Source: Phycisphaeraceae bacterium (GTDB lineage Bacteria; Planctomycetota; Phycisphaerae; Phycisphaerales; Zrk34). From it: a stretch of 41,187 nt of DNA. Position 1 is the first letter of the stretch; every line of letters begins with the position of its first letter. Where the stretch lies: NCBI GenBank assembly GCA_028282685.1, contig JANQHK010000026.1, forward strand, positions 1-41,187, given 5' to 3'. Made by a program: the position numbers and the translations under genes. Of the stretch, positions 18,157 to 25,239 are shown piece by piece. The notes under the pieces were generated by a model. That model was not told where the DNA came from. It searched no databases and saw only the letters and a list, made by a program, of their open reading frames with translations.

Positions 18157-18275
18157 GCGTCCCCTTGCAGAATTGTCTCCGAACGTCCGGACAGGCACAC
18201 ATGATAAGGCGAATCGCGGGAAGGGACAAAGGGAATGGGGAAGGCACGAAGGGGCGAGAGCGGAGGGCTGGGCAA

Positions 18276-18989
18276 TCACTCTGCGGGTTCGGCGAGAGGT
18301 TGATGCGCTGCGCTGTGCACCACGTGGCGGACCACCTGGCGAATCCGCTGCCGGTCATACCAGCGGTTGAGATGAATGATGCGCCGGCCTTCGATGCCGT
18401 CCGGCGGCGGGCCATACCCGATCGCGCCGGCGCGCTGCATCGCATCGAGCAACACGGGATCGCGCGCATGCAGGATCATCTCGCATTCAAACTGTTCTCC
18501 CGTCGGCCCCGATACCTGGAAGAGGGTTGACGGGGAAGGCGCGTGCAGTCTCAGGTCACTGGCCCAGAATATCCGGCTGCTCTTTTTCGGTTCGAGGGGA
18601 TAGTATTGCGGTTCACCGACATTGCGGAGGTTTTTCTGTTTGACCCGTTGTCCAAGGACACCGGTGTACGAGCGGTCCTCGACCACGTATTCCTGAACCA
18701 CGAGCGTTTTCTCAATGCTGTGCCGCAGTCCCTGTTGCGAGCCGGTCATGCGCCCGTAATCGATTTCGAGGGTCAGCGGCGTTTGTCCGATCGGCTCGCC
18801 GTACCGGTAGACGGTCCACCCGGCCGGGTCGCTGGTCAGCGTCACCTGCTCGCGGTAATCGAAGCCCAACAGGCGTTCGTGCAGATTCTCAAACTCGACA
18901 TCCCGAACCGAGCGCGACACGTTCCGGCAACCGACCGTCGCAACCAAGATGAGCAAAAGTCCCATGCCGCTGATGACTGCACCACGCAT
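18276..18989 (-). CDS. PEGA-domain-like lipoprotein
   Basis: A 237-residue predicted lipoprotein: signal segment with lipobox VATVGC at about residues 16-21. Near residues 48-78 the sequence VTLTSDPAGWTVYRYGEPIG then QTPLTLEIDY has the PEGA pattern (short surface beta repeat). The rest is a beta/charged region of unknown function. ATG at 18989. It is divergently placed to the GNAT gene, with only 48 bp between the starts and a shared AT-rich hexamer that could act as the -10 of both. A 119-bp gap separates its stop from comM upstream on the map; that gap is purine-rich. Confidence 0.72.
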   Translation of the reverse strand: MRGAVISGMGLLLILVATVGCRNVSRSVRDVEFENLHERLLGFDYREQVTLTSDPAGWTVYRYGEPIGQTPLTLEIDYGRMTGSQQGLRHSIEKTLVVQEYVVEDRSYTGVLGQRVKQKNLRNVGEPQYYPLEPKKSSRIFWASDLRLHAPSPSTLFQVSGPTGEQFECEMILHARDPVLLDAMQRAGAIGYGPPPDGIEGRRIIHLNRWYDRQRIRQVVRHVVHSAAHQPLAEPAE

Positions 18990-19023
18990 AACGTGCCCTT
19001 TATGCGATCCTGCGTTGTGCGAC

Positions 19024-19030
19024 TATTATA
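19024..19030. promoter_or_regulatory. Candidate bidirectional -10 element
   Basis: The near-symmetric heptamer TATTATA reads TATTAT on the plus strand (19024-19029) and TATAAT on the minus strand (19025-19030). It is 8 bp from the GNAT ATG at 19038 and 35 bp from the lipoprotein ATG at 18989. No good -35 was found on either side. Confidence 0.4.
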
Positions 19031-19037
19031 CCAACAC

Positions 19038-19529
19038 ATGGGCGAAGCGATCATCATTGACGGTGCGGCGGTGATCTGCCGGCGGGCGAAGTTGGCGGAG
19101 ATTTTCGAGCTGCGCTGGACGCTGCTGCGCGAGAACATGTCCCGCTCGGCTGCGGAATTCAACGGCGACGATGCACCATCCACACGTCACTACGGAGCAT
19201 TTCTCGATGGCCGCAACGTCGGCTGCGTTTCCTTCATGCTGAATGAGTGGGAAGGCGAACCGGCTTACCAACTGCGCGGCATGGCGACGGTGGACGACCT
19301 GCAGGGCCGGGGGATCGGCCGGACGCTGCTTGATGCCGCTCTGAACGACCTGAAAAAATCGGGGGAAACCGCCCGGCTGTGGTGCAACGCGCGCGTCCCG
19401 GCCATTGGCTTCTACGACAAGATGGGCTGGCAACGCATCGGACACCCGTTCGACATCCCCACCGCCGGCCCGCATTACAAGATGGCGTACGAACTGGAAG
19501 GGGCGAAGGAATCAAGGGACGGAAGGTGA
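19038..19529 (+). CDS. GNAT family N-acetyltransferase
   Basis: A 163-residue acetyl-CoA-dependent transferase. Motif A is clear at about 80-100: RGMATVDDLQGRGIGRTLLD, with QGRGIG as the acetyl-CoA pyrophosphate loop. The C-terminal part has the RLWCNARVPAIGFYDKMGW motif typical of GNAT motif B. The start is the ATG at 19038; no Shine-Dalgarno sequence precedes it and a -10-like hexamer ends 8 nt before, so the transcript may be leaderless. The upstream frame is open but overlaps the divergent lipoprotein. The last ten codons (EGAKESRDGR) fall in a purine-rich tract like those seen in nearby intergenic regions. Substrate unknown. Confidence 0.88.
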   Translation: MGEAIIIDGAAVICRRAKLAEIFELRWTLLRENMSRSAAEFNGDDAPSTRHYGAFLDGRNVGCVSFMLNEWEGEPAYQLRGMATVDDLQGRGIGRTLLDAALNDLKKSGETARLWCNARVPAIGFYDKMGWQRIGHPFDIPTAGPHYKMAYELEGAKESRDGR

Positions 19530-19537
19530 CCCGGATC

Positions 19538-19569
19538 AAAAAAAAACAACCCCGCCCTGAAGGGCGGGG
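19538..19569 (-). terminator. Intrinsic terminator of the DUF1080 gene
   Basis: Read on the minus strand: a perfect 9-bp GC-rich stem (19561-19569 with 19550-19558) and 2-nt spacer, then TTG and a run of nine T (19546-19538). It sits 42 bp after the DUF1080 stop. The stem may also stall plus-strand transcription from the GNAT gene, though no T-run follows on that side. Confidence 0.8.
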
Positions 19570-19611
19570 CGTGGTTGGCCGGATCGCGCGTGCACGGGCA
19601 GAGCGGTCGTC

Positions 19612-20325
19612 TCAGGACTCAGCGCTCAGATCAATGATCACCAGATTGCGGAACCAGACCTCGTCGCCGTGGTCCTGAATCATGATTTTTCCGGTGGGGC
19701 TGGTCCCCCACGCAGCATTCTTGCGATACTTGCTCTTGGCTTTGAGATCTTTCCATTCCCGGCTGGCGGTATCGACTTCCAGGACCTTCACGCCGTTGAT
19801 CCAGTGTTCGTAGCGTGTGCCGATGGCGACGATCTTTCCGCGGTTCCATTGGCCGGGCTTCATGACGGGCTTGTCGGGCGCGGGGGCTTTGACATCGTAA
19901 ATCGCGCAGACGCAGGTCTTGGGGTTTTTGCCGTTGCGGTGGTTGGCATCGTCGAGCAGTTGGTATTCCGGCCCGATCATGGATTTCGCATCGCAGCGGT
20001 ATTTGATGCCGGAGTTACCGCCGTGTGACATTTTCCAATCGAACAGGAAGATGAAATCGCCGTATTCTTTTTCGGTATAGATATTGCCGCCGCGACTTTT
20101 GTGGTGGATGCAGCCGTCCTGCACAACCCAGCCCTCGGTGACCGGTTCGCCGGCTTTGGTGGTCCAGCCGTCGAACGTCTTGCCGTCGAACAGGGATTGC
20201 GGTGCGGGGATTTTTCCGGCGATGCCGGTGGGATCGTTCGCTTGGTTGTGCGAATCGGCGACGAGCAGGGACGCAGCCAGCAGGGCCGCCGCGGGAATCA
20301 TCAACCCGGTCATTCGAGCGGTCAT
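19612..20325 (-). CDS. DUF1080 (3-keto-disaccharide hydrolase) family secreted protein
   Basis: A 237-residue protein with an N-terminal signal peptide (about 1-24, ending LLVADS) and one DUF1080 domain, a concanavalin-like jelly roll. Family hallmarks are SLFDGKTFDGWT (44-55), GDFIFLFDWKM, GNSGIKYRCD, EYQLLDDANH and a final IMIQDHGDEVWFRNLVI. Related proteins are called 3-keto-glycoside hydrolases; many planctomycete members are uncharacterised. The ATG at 20325 has a strong ribosome binding site (GGAGGTGAT, 5 nt upstream). It is a single gene ended by the terminator at 19538-19569. Secretion implies action on extracellular or periplasmic sugars. Confidence 0.92.
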   Translation of the reverse strand: MTARMTGLMIPAAALLAASLLVADSHNQANDPTGIAGKIPAPQSLFDGKTFDGWTTKAGEPVTEGWVVQDGCIHHKSRGGNIYTEKEYGDFIFLFDWKMSHGGNSGIKYRCDAKSMIGPEYQLLDDANHRNGKNPKTCVCAIYDVKAPAPDKPVMKPGQWNRGKIVAIGTRYEHWINGVKVLEVDTASREWKDLKAKSKYRKNAAWGTSPTGKIMIQDHGDEVWFRNLVIIDLSAES

Positions 20326-20418
20326 AAATCACCTCCGATGCAGTGGCAGTGTAGTCCGATGTAAAGACGCACGTCGCGGGCCTGTCGGTTCAAAACGGCC
20401 CGATACGGATATGTTACG

Positions 20419-20457
20419 AAAAAAATCCCCCGCAGGCCGGAAATCGACCTACGGGGG
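20419..20457 (-). terminator. Intrinsic terminator of amt-glnK
   Basis: Read on the minus strand: a 10-bp stem CCCCCGTAGG/CCTGCGGGGG with one G-T wobble (20448-20457 with 20427-20436), an 11-nt loop and a downstream A then seven T (20425-20419). It lies 78 bp after the glnK stop. Confidence 0.85.
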
Positions 20458-20534
20458 AACAAGTGAGACGGACAGTGGCATGGTTTCAGGGGCTCGCCGC
20501 GGTCCGCCGGCTCCGGGAGCCCCACCGTTTTTTC

Positions 20535-20876
20535 TCAGCCGACGGCCACCGCGCCTTCCTCGCCGGTGCGGATGCGAATGCACTGCTCCATCGGCATGAC
20601 GAAAATCTTGCCGTCGCCGATGGCGCCCGTGCGCGCGCCCTCGGTAATCGCCTCGATGGTGCGCTCGGTAAATTCCTCGTTGACGGCGATCTCGATGCGC
20701 ACTTTCTTGAGCAGGTTCACTTCGATGTCCACGCCGCGATACATTTCGTGGTAGCCCTTCTGCTGGCCGCAGCCCACGGCGTTGGTGACGGACATGCGGT
20801 GCACGTCGGCCTTGTAGAGCGCCTGCTTGACGTCGTTGAGTTTCTCCGGCTGAATGTATGCGACGATGAGTTTCAT
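20535..20876 (-). CDS. glnK: PII nitrogen regulator (GlnK type) lacking Tyr51
   Basis: A 113-residue trimeric signal protein that blocks the Amt channel depending on ATP/ADP and 2-oxoglutarate. The start is the ATG at 20876 ([13 protein letters not shown]), with AAGGAA 8 nt upstream; the frame extends a few codons further without need. B-loop [11 protein letters not shown] (about 83-93) and C-loop RIRTGE (101-106) are intact. The T-loop reads [16 protein letters not shown]: Tyr46, Arg47 and Gly48 are kept, but position 51, the uridylylated Tyr of proteobacterial PII, is Ile, and position 49 is Val rather than Ser. Covalent control by the known routes therefore looks absent. It is the second gene after amt, 54 bp downstream. 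Confidence 0.95.
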   Translation of the reverse strand: MKLIVAYIQPEKLNDVKQALYKADVHRMSVTNAVGCGQQKGYHEMYRGVDIEVNLLKKVRIEIAVNEEFTERTIEAITEGARTGAIGDGKIFVMPMEQCIRIRTGEEGAVAVG

Positions 20877-20930
20877 GGTTGAGGTTCCTTGTGAAAGCAT
20901 GGGGTTCTGTCCATCCCGTCGGGGCAGCGG

Positions 20931-22310
20931 TTACTGGGTGACGAAAATCTGGAAACCGGAGTAGGCCTCCATGCCGTGCTCGCCGACGTCCAGACCGGCC
21001 AGTTCTTCTTCCTTGCTGACGCGCAGTCCGAAGACGAGCTTGATCAGGTAAAACATGGTCAGGCCGCCGCCGAAGGCCCAAACGAAACCGGCCCCGACGC
21101 CCAGCGCCTGCACGCCGAGCTGACTGATGCCGCCGCCGTAGAGCAGGCCCGCTTCGGTGTTGAACAGGCCGCACGCCAGCGTGCCCCACGCCCCGCAGAC
21201 ACCGTGAACGGACACGGCGCCGACGGGATCATCGACTTTCAGAATGCGATCGATGAAGAGGACGGAGTAGACGCAGACCACGCCGCCGATCAGGCCGATG
21301 AGGATCGCGCCGAAGGGACTGACGCCGTCGCACCCGGCGGTGATGGCGACCAGACCGGCCAAAGCGCCGTTCAACGACATCGAAGCGTCGGCCTTCTTGA
21401 ACATGATCCAACTGGTGATCATCGCCCCGATGGCGCCGGCGGCCGCGGCGAGGTTGGTCGTGACGGCGATGTAGCCCATCGCGGCGTTGCCGGTGGTCGT
21501 CGAGCCGGGGTTGAAGCCGAACCAGCCGAACCACAGGATGAACACACCCAGCGCGGCCAGCGGCATGTTGTGGCCCATGATGGCGCGCGGCTTGCCGTCC
21601 GGACCGTACTTGCCGATGCGCGGTCCCAGTACGATCGCTCCGGCCAGCGCCAGCCAGCCGCCGACCGAGTGCACGACCGTGGAACCGGCGAAGTCGAGGA
21701 ACCCGAAGCCCTCCAGCCAGCCGGCGCCGGAGCCGTCAAACAGCGAACCCCACGCCCACCCGCCGAAGACCGGATAGATCAGTGCGGTGATGAAGACCGA
21801 GTAGACCATGTAGCTTTTGAATCGGGTGCGCTCGGCCATGGCGCCGGAAACAATCGTGGCGGCGGTGGCGGCGAAGACCGTCTGGAAGATCAGGAACGTC
21901 CAGTTCCAACCCCCGCTCAGTTCATCGCTCATGCCGAACAGCGACGTGCCGATCCAGCCGCCGGTGTCCAGCTTGCTGCCGAACATCAATCCGAAGCCCA
22001 GCAGGAAAAACGCCAACGAACCGAGGGAAAAGTCCATCAGGTTCTTCATGAGAATGTTGACCGCGTTCTTGGCGCGCGTGAAACCGGACTCCACCATCGC
22101 AAAGCCCGCCTGCATCAGAAACACCAGAAACGCGGCAACGCAGGTCCAGACAATGTTGATGTTGGTCTGCAACGCCTCCTGGGCGGCGGCGATCGATTCG
22201 AGCGTGGGGCTCTCGGCTTCGGCTTCCTGCGCCAGCGCCGGTGCAGCGCACAGCGCGACCAGCGCAAAAACGCAAATCAACCCGAACCACTTGTAACGAA
22301 AGTTTGACAT
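20931..22310 (-). CDS. amt: Ammonium transporter Amt
   Basis: A 459-residue ammonium channel with a cleavable signal peptide (residues 1-27, ending ALA before QEAEA) and about 11 membrane helices. The pore twin histidines are H214 (TVVHSVGGW) and H369 (SVHGVCGAWG). Family motifs FAATAATIVSGAMAER, FGWFGFNPGS and SLNGALAGLVAITAGCD are all present. ATG at 22310 with GGAG about 10 nt upstream. The short C-terminal tail (from about 430) contains GLDVGEHGMEAY, the conserved region that contacts PII. It is co-transcribed with glnK, and a sigma-54 type promoter lies 77-92 bp upstream. Confidence 0.97.
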   Translation of the reverse strand: MSNFRYKWFGLICVFALVALCAAPALAQEAEAESPTLESIAAAQEALQTNINIVWTCVAAFLVFLMQAGFAMVESGFTRAKNAVNILMKNLMDFSLGSLAFFLLGFGLMFGSKLDTGGWIGTSLFGMSDELSGGWNWTFLIFQTVFAATAATIVSGAMAERTRFKSYMVYSVFITALIYPVFGGWAWGSLFDGSGAGWLEGFGFLDFAGSTVVHSVGGWLALAGAIVLGPRIGKYGPDGKPRAIMGHNMPLAALGVFILWFGWFGFNPGSTTTGNAAMGYIAVTTNLAAAAGAIGAMITSWIMFKKADASMSLNGALAGLVAITAGCDGVSPFGAILIGLIGGVVCVYSVLFIDRILKVDDPVGAVSVHGVCGAWGTLACGLFNTEAGLLYGGGISQLGVQALGVGAGFVWAFGGGLTMFYLIKLVFGLRVSKEEELAGLDVGEHGMEAYSGFQIFVTQ

Positions 22311-22386
22311 GTCGCGTCGTCTCCGAATGCGAGAATACGGTGAACGTCCGACGGGCCGATTCCCGACGGTGGTTCACCGCAGCGGA

Positions 22387-22402
22387 TGCACGATCCATGC
22401 CA
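22387..22402 (-). promoter_or_regulatory. Candidate sigma-54 promoter of amt-glnK
   Basis: On the minus strand TGGCATGGATCGTGCA matches the -24/-12 consensus TGGCACG-N4-TTGCA at 10 of 12 defined positions, with GG and GC exactly 10 nt apart. Predicted transcription start is near 22376, a leader of about 66 nt. Nitrogen control through an NtrC-like activator is the usual partner; no clear activator site was found. Confidence 0.55.
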
Positions 22403-22633
22403 AACGAAAAATTGACGCGTAAATTATTTGTATAAAACGACATAGAGGGAACTCCCCATGCACGCGATCACTGCTTGGAAAACGGGCAACCGCCGAATGA
22501 CACCGGTATTGCTGCGCGCTCGTGGTGCAACGGGCAGACGCAGATGCGAAGGGACGGAGGGGCCGAGGGACGAAGGGGAAAGAAGAAGTAAGAAGAATGA
22601 AGGATGAACAATGAAGTGGGAAGACAAACCAAG
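22403..22633. other. Intergenic region with purine-rich tract
   Basis: Between the amt promoter and the rplS end there is no gene I can support. Positions about 22550-22625 are almost pure A/G on the plus strand, built from GAAGGA/GAGGGA-like words, similar to tracts near 18215-18275 and 19497-19530. Confidence 0.5.
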
Positions 22634-22659
22634 CCGGACCTGAGTCCGCGAAGGTCCGG
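22634..22659 (-). terminator. Hairpin after rplS, weak terminator candidate
   Basis: A 7-bp perfect stem (CCGGACC, 22634-22640, with GGTCCGG, 22653-22659) and a 12-nt loop, 27 bp beyond the rplS stop. Downstream on the minus strand only a T-rich CTTGGTTTGTCTT follows, so termination is uncertain. Confidence 0.35.
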
Positions 22660-22685
22660 ATCAACCGATCAACTGATTCACCGAT

Positions 22686-23159
22686 TCACGCCTTCGCTTC
22701 GCCGTTGGCTTCGGCGGTCTGCTCTTGCGTCTCTGCCGATTGAGCGACCATCGGCTCGGGCGGTTCGACGTGATCGGCCTCGCCGGGCACTTCGATGTCG
22801 TGCTTGAGGCCGCGCTGGCGGTCACGCAGTCGGCGGGCCTTGCCCACGCGGTCGCGCAGGTAGTGCAGTCGGGCGCGACGGACGTGGCCGCGACGCTTGA
22901 TCTCGATTTTGCTCAGGCGCGGGCTGTGCAGCGGAAGCACGCGCTCGACGCCCTCGTTGGCCACGATGCGGCGCACGGTGACCATGCGGTTGACGCCCTT
23001 GCCGGTGACCTTGATCACCACGCCGCTGAACACCTGCACGCGTTCCTTGTCGCCTTCGACGATGCGCAGGTGCATGTCGACGGTGTCGCCGACCTGGATG
23101 TCGGGCAGGTCGGTCTTGAGGTGCTTGGCTTCGATTTGGTCGATGATCGCGTCGCTCAT
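22686..23159 (-). CDS. rplS: 50S ribosomal protein L19 with C-terminal extension
   Basis: Ribosomal protein L19 at the 30S-50S interface. Residues 1-118 match the family (PDIQVGDTVDMHLRIVEGDK, RVQVFSGVVI, RRIVANEGVERVLPLHSP). The last 40 residues are an extra Glu/Ala/Gln-rich tail, making 157 residues against about 115-120 usually. ATG at 23159 with AAGGA upstream. It is the last gene of the rpsP-trmD-rplS cluster, 39 bp after trmD. Confidence 0.97.
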   Translation of the reverse strand: MSDAIIDQIEAKHLKTDLPDIQVGDTVDMHLRIVEGDKERVQVFSGVVIKVTGKGVNRMVTVRRIVANEGVERVLPLHSPRLSKIEIKRRGHVRRARLHYLRDRVGKARRLRDRQRGLKHDIEVPGEADHVEPPEPMVAQSAETQEQTAEANGEAKA

Positions 23160-23198
23160 GGTTCTGTCCTTGCAATCACGCGGGGCGCTGCACCACCG

Positions 23199-23900
23199 CT
23201 AAACACTGTCGCTTTCGTTCAGCAGGTCCGGGCGTCGGCGGCGTGTGGCCTGCTCGGCCTGCTGTTTCCTCCACTGTTCGATGGCGGTGTGGTCGCCGCT
23301 CATCAGCACGTCCGGCACTTCCAGGCCTTCCCAGACGCGCGGCCGGGTGTAGTGCGGGTGATCGAAAATCCGATCGGCCCCGGCACTGAACGAATCCCGA
23401 TGGGCCGATTCATCGTGGCCCAGGACGCCGGGGATCAGTCGCACCACCGCATCGATCAGCACCATGGCGGGCAACTCCCCGCCGCTGAGAACGTAATCAC
23501 CGATGCTGATCGGCTCGGGATCCAGCCGGTCGATCACGCGCTGGTCGATCCCTTCGTAACGTCCGGCGATGATCAGCAGCCGCTCGCATTCGGCCAGCCG
23601 TTCGCAGGTCGGCTGGGTCAGCGGGGCGCCGGTGGGCGTCATCAACACCCGGTGCGCCGGTGTCTTGTCCTGTTTTTCCACGGCCGCCACCGCATCCCAG
23701 AGCGGCTGACAGGCCATCACCATTCCCGGTCCCCCGCCAAACGGCCGGTCGTCGACCTTGCCGTGCTTGTTCGTGGTGTACCGGCGGATGTCGGTCAGTT
23801 GGTAACGGACCTGACCCATCTCCTCGGCCCGCTTGAGAATGCTCGATCCCAGCACGCCGGGGAACATCTCCGCAAACAGCGTCAGCACGTCGATGCGCAT
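23199..23900 (-). CDS. trmD: tRNA (guanine-N1-)-methyltransferase TrmD
   Basis: Methylates G37 of tRNAs next to the anticodon, using S-adenosylmethionine. It has 233 residues from the ATG at 23900 (MRIDVLTLFAEMF); a TTG one codon earlier is also in frame. The trefoil-knot SAM site is evident: DDRPFGGGPGMVM, GRYEGIDQRV and SIGDYVLSGGELPAMVLIDA then RLIPGVLG. The C-terminal domain ends GDHTAIEQWRKQQ, as is standard, followed by a short basic tail. It lies 25 bp after rpsP; rimM, normally between the two, is absent here. Confidence 0.97.
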   Translation of the reverse strand: MRIDVLTLFAEMFPGVLGSSILKRAEEMGQVRYQLTDIRRYTTNKHGKVDDRPFGGGPGMVMACQPLWDAVAAVEKQDKTPAHRVLMTPTGAPLTQPTCERLAECERLLIIAGRYEGIDQRVIDRLDPEPISIGDYVLSGGELPAMVLIDAVVRLIPGVLGHDESAHRDSFSAGADRIFDHPHYTRPRVWEGLEVPDVLMSGDHTAIEQWRKQQAEQATRRRRPDLLNESDSV

Positions 23901-23925
23901 CAACGGCCCGCCCTTCTCATCCCAT

Positions 23926-24360
23926 TCAGGCCGACTCGCTCGCCTGCGGCTCGGTCGGAGCAGGTTCCGGTGCGGCAGCAGCTTGCTCGGGTTCGACCTT
24001 CACCGGCTGGGGTTCGGCTTTCGCCTTCGCCGGCTCGGCCTTGACCGGTTTGGGTTTGGGCTTGGGGACCAGCAACTCGGCCGGCTGGTCATCCAGCTTC
24101 GTGCCCGGCTGGGACTTCAGCCCGGCCCTGGCGATCAGGTTGCCGACGGTTTCGCTGGGCTGCGCGCCGACGCTGATCCAGTAGGCCACGCGGTCGAGCT
24201 TGAAGTTGGCCTGCTTGGCTTCGTCCTTGAGTAGCGGATCGAAGGTGCCCAGTTCCTCGATGACACGGCCATCACGCTTGTCCCGCTGGTCCACCGCGGT
24301 CAGACGGTAGAAGGGACGATGCGTGTTGCCCATTCGCTTAAATCGCAGTCGCACAGACAC
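23926..24360 (-). CDS. rpsP: 30S ribosomal protein S16 with long C-terminal tail
   Basis: Ribosomal protein S16. The start is GTG at 24360 (SVRLRFKRMGNTHRPFYRL) with AGGAG 9-10 nt upstream. Residues 1-88 are the normal protein (RDGRVIEELGTFDPLLKDE, VAYWISVGAQPSETVGNLI). Residues 89-144 are a tail of Lys-Pro-Ala-Glu repeats, low in complexity and first basic then acidic. Usual length is about 80-90, so this one is 1.6 times longer. It heads the rpsP-trmD-rplS cluster and has a good promoter upstream. Confidence 0.97.
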   Translation of the reverse strand: MSVRLRFKRMGNTHRPFYRLTAVDQRDKRDGRVIEELGTFDPLLKDEAKQANFKLDRVAYWISVGAQPSETVGNLIARAGLKSQPGTKLDDQPAELLVPKPKPKPVKAEPAKAKAEPQPVKVEPEQAAAAPEPAPTEPQASESA

Positions 24361-24438
24361 TTGCCTGATCTCCTGGGGGGATCGCTGTACACTCGCCCAT
24401 CCGCCAAAGCCGAAACCGGCCCCGGCGGGGAATCGGGT

Positions 24439-24467
24439 ACTATAACGATAAGTGATGATTCGGACAA
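24439..24467 (-). promoter_or_regulatory. Promoter of rpsP-trmD-rplS
   Basis: On the minus strand TTGTCC (24462-24467) and TATAGT (24439-24444) are 17 bp apart, 4/6 and 5/6 matches to sigma-70 consensus. Predicted start about 24432, a leader near 72 nt. Confidence 0.55.
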
Positions 24468-24488
24468 GACCTTACCCGACCCGCAGGG

Positions 24489-24516
24489 TCACACAATCCC
24501 CTTCTCGCCCAGCCAG
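24489..24516. repeat. 28-bp direct repeat, left copy (3' end of vapC)
   Basis: Exactly identical to 25240-25267. It begins at the vapC stop codon and covers the last eight vapC codons (WLGEKGIV plus stop). The same 28 bp form the 3' end of trxB. Together the copies flank the vapBC unit. Confidence 0.95.
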
Positions 24517-24917
24517 GAAATATGCCCCTCCAACGGGCCGGAGGTGAGGGCATTGACCAGCCGCTTGTCGGCAGTCACAAGAACCTCCCCGCTTCGTACG
24601 GCCAACGCCAGGTACAAGCAGTCATAGACGGTCCGGGCAGTCCGCATGGCAATTTCCAGTGCCGCGGCGGCCAGTTCATTCGACGGTGTGATCCGCCACG
24701 GCATCATCAACACATCTTCGATCAATTGGCCGGCTTCATCGGAATCGATTTCCCGCCGCTGTTGACGCTTCCAGATCACGTTGGCCATTTCCGCAAAGAG
24801 CAGATCCGGCACGAGCAATTCCTGCGTGCCCCGGAGAACAGCACGTGCGGCGGCGGAATGTTTTTCAGGAAAAAAAGCGGCGGCCACCACGCTGGCGTCG
24901 ATCACACGCGCGGTCAC
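24489..24917 (-). CDS. vapC: PIN-domain toxin, VapC/FitB type, with trxB-derived tail
   Basis: A PIN-domain ribonuclease toxin of a type II toxin-antitoxin pair, 142 residues. The start is GTG at 24917, overlapping the antitoxin stop by 4 bp (GTGA); no ATG fits better. Acidic active-site residues are all visible: D7 (RVIDASVV), E43 (LFAEMANVIW), D99 (TVYDCLYLALA) and D117 (LVTADKRL). The last eight residues WLGEKGIV and the stop are encoded by the same 28 bp that end trxB, in the same frame, so the C-terminus seems to have been taken from an old trxB end. VapC enzymes usually cut tRNA or rRNA; the target here is unknown. Confidence 0.9.
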   Translation of the reverse strand: MTARVIDASVVAAAFFPEKHSAAARAVLRGTQELLVPDLLFAEMANVIWKRQQRREIDSDEAGQLIEDVLMMPWRITPSNELAAAALEIAMRTARTVYDCLYLALAVRSGEVLVTADKRLVNALTSGPLEGHISWLGEKGIV

Positions 24918-25144
24918 CGTTGGCGATCCTTGCGGATCATCGTGGCGCTGCCGGTGAATTTGCGCCCGGCGAAACGCTGCTTCCATTCATCGAGCATCGC
25001 GGCGATCTGCTCGGCATCGGCACCGGCACCGCGCGCCAACACGAGTTTCGCTTCACTTTGCAGCGATCGGCCGTGTCGCTTGGCGCGGGCCTTGAGTTTG
25101 GCCATCACTTTCGCGTCCAGACCTCGGACCAGGATATCGGGCAT
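24914..25144 (-). CDS. vapB: Ribbon-helix-helix antitoxin, VapB/FitA type
   Basis: A 76-residue antitoxin starting MPDILVRGLDAKVMAKLKAR at ATG 25144, with GGAGG 7 nt upstream. Residues 1-40 are the ribbon-helix-helix DNA-binding part (ILVRGLD strand, KARAKRHGRSLQSEAKLVL helices), as in FitA. The C-terminal half (WKQRFAGRKFTGSATMIRKDRQ) is basic and would wrap the toxin. It overlaps vapC by 4 bp. Two TGATATCA palindromes upstream are the likely binding site for autoregulation. Confidence 0.9.
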   Translation of the reverse strand: MPDILVRGLDAKVMAKLKARAKRHGRSLQSEAKLVLARGAGADAEQIAAMLDEWKQRFAGRKFTGSATMIRKDRQR

Positions 25145-25169
25145 GACGCAACCTCCACGCGAAGCCACT

Positions 25170-25208
25170 TGATATCATATTGATATCATTTTGGGGCGGC
25201 CTTGTCAA
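25170..25208 (-). promoter_or_regulatory. vapBC promoter with twin TGATATCA operator
   Basis: TTGACA (25203-25208) and TATCAA (25180-25185) are 17 bp apart on the minus strand. Two perfect 8-bp palindromes TGATATCA (25170-25177 and 25181-25188) have centres 11 bp apart, one helical turn, and cover the -10. This suits cooperative binding of a ribbon-helix-helix antitoxin and repression of its own promoter. Confidence 0.65.
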
Positions 25209-25239
25209 GGCGATCGCAACGGTTTTCGCTTGCCGCCGA

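Noticed and set aside
20976-22307. A 443-codon open frame opposite amt
   Set aside because: It is antisense to a clear amt gene, has an odd Arg/Asp/Gln-rich composition and no family features; typical shadow frame in high-GC DNA.
22506-22530. Possible NtrC site (TTGC...GGTGCAA) upstream of the sigma-54 promoter
   Set aside because: Only one half matches and the spacer is 8 instead of 5 bp, so it does not fit the NtrC consensus.
24478-24490. GACCC/GGGTC hairpin at the vapC end as terminator
   Set aside because: Only 5 bp, overlaps the stop codon, no T-run.
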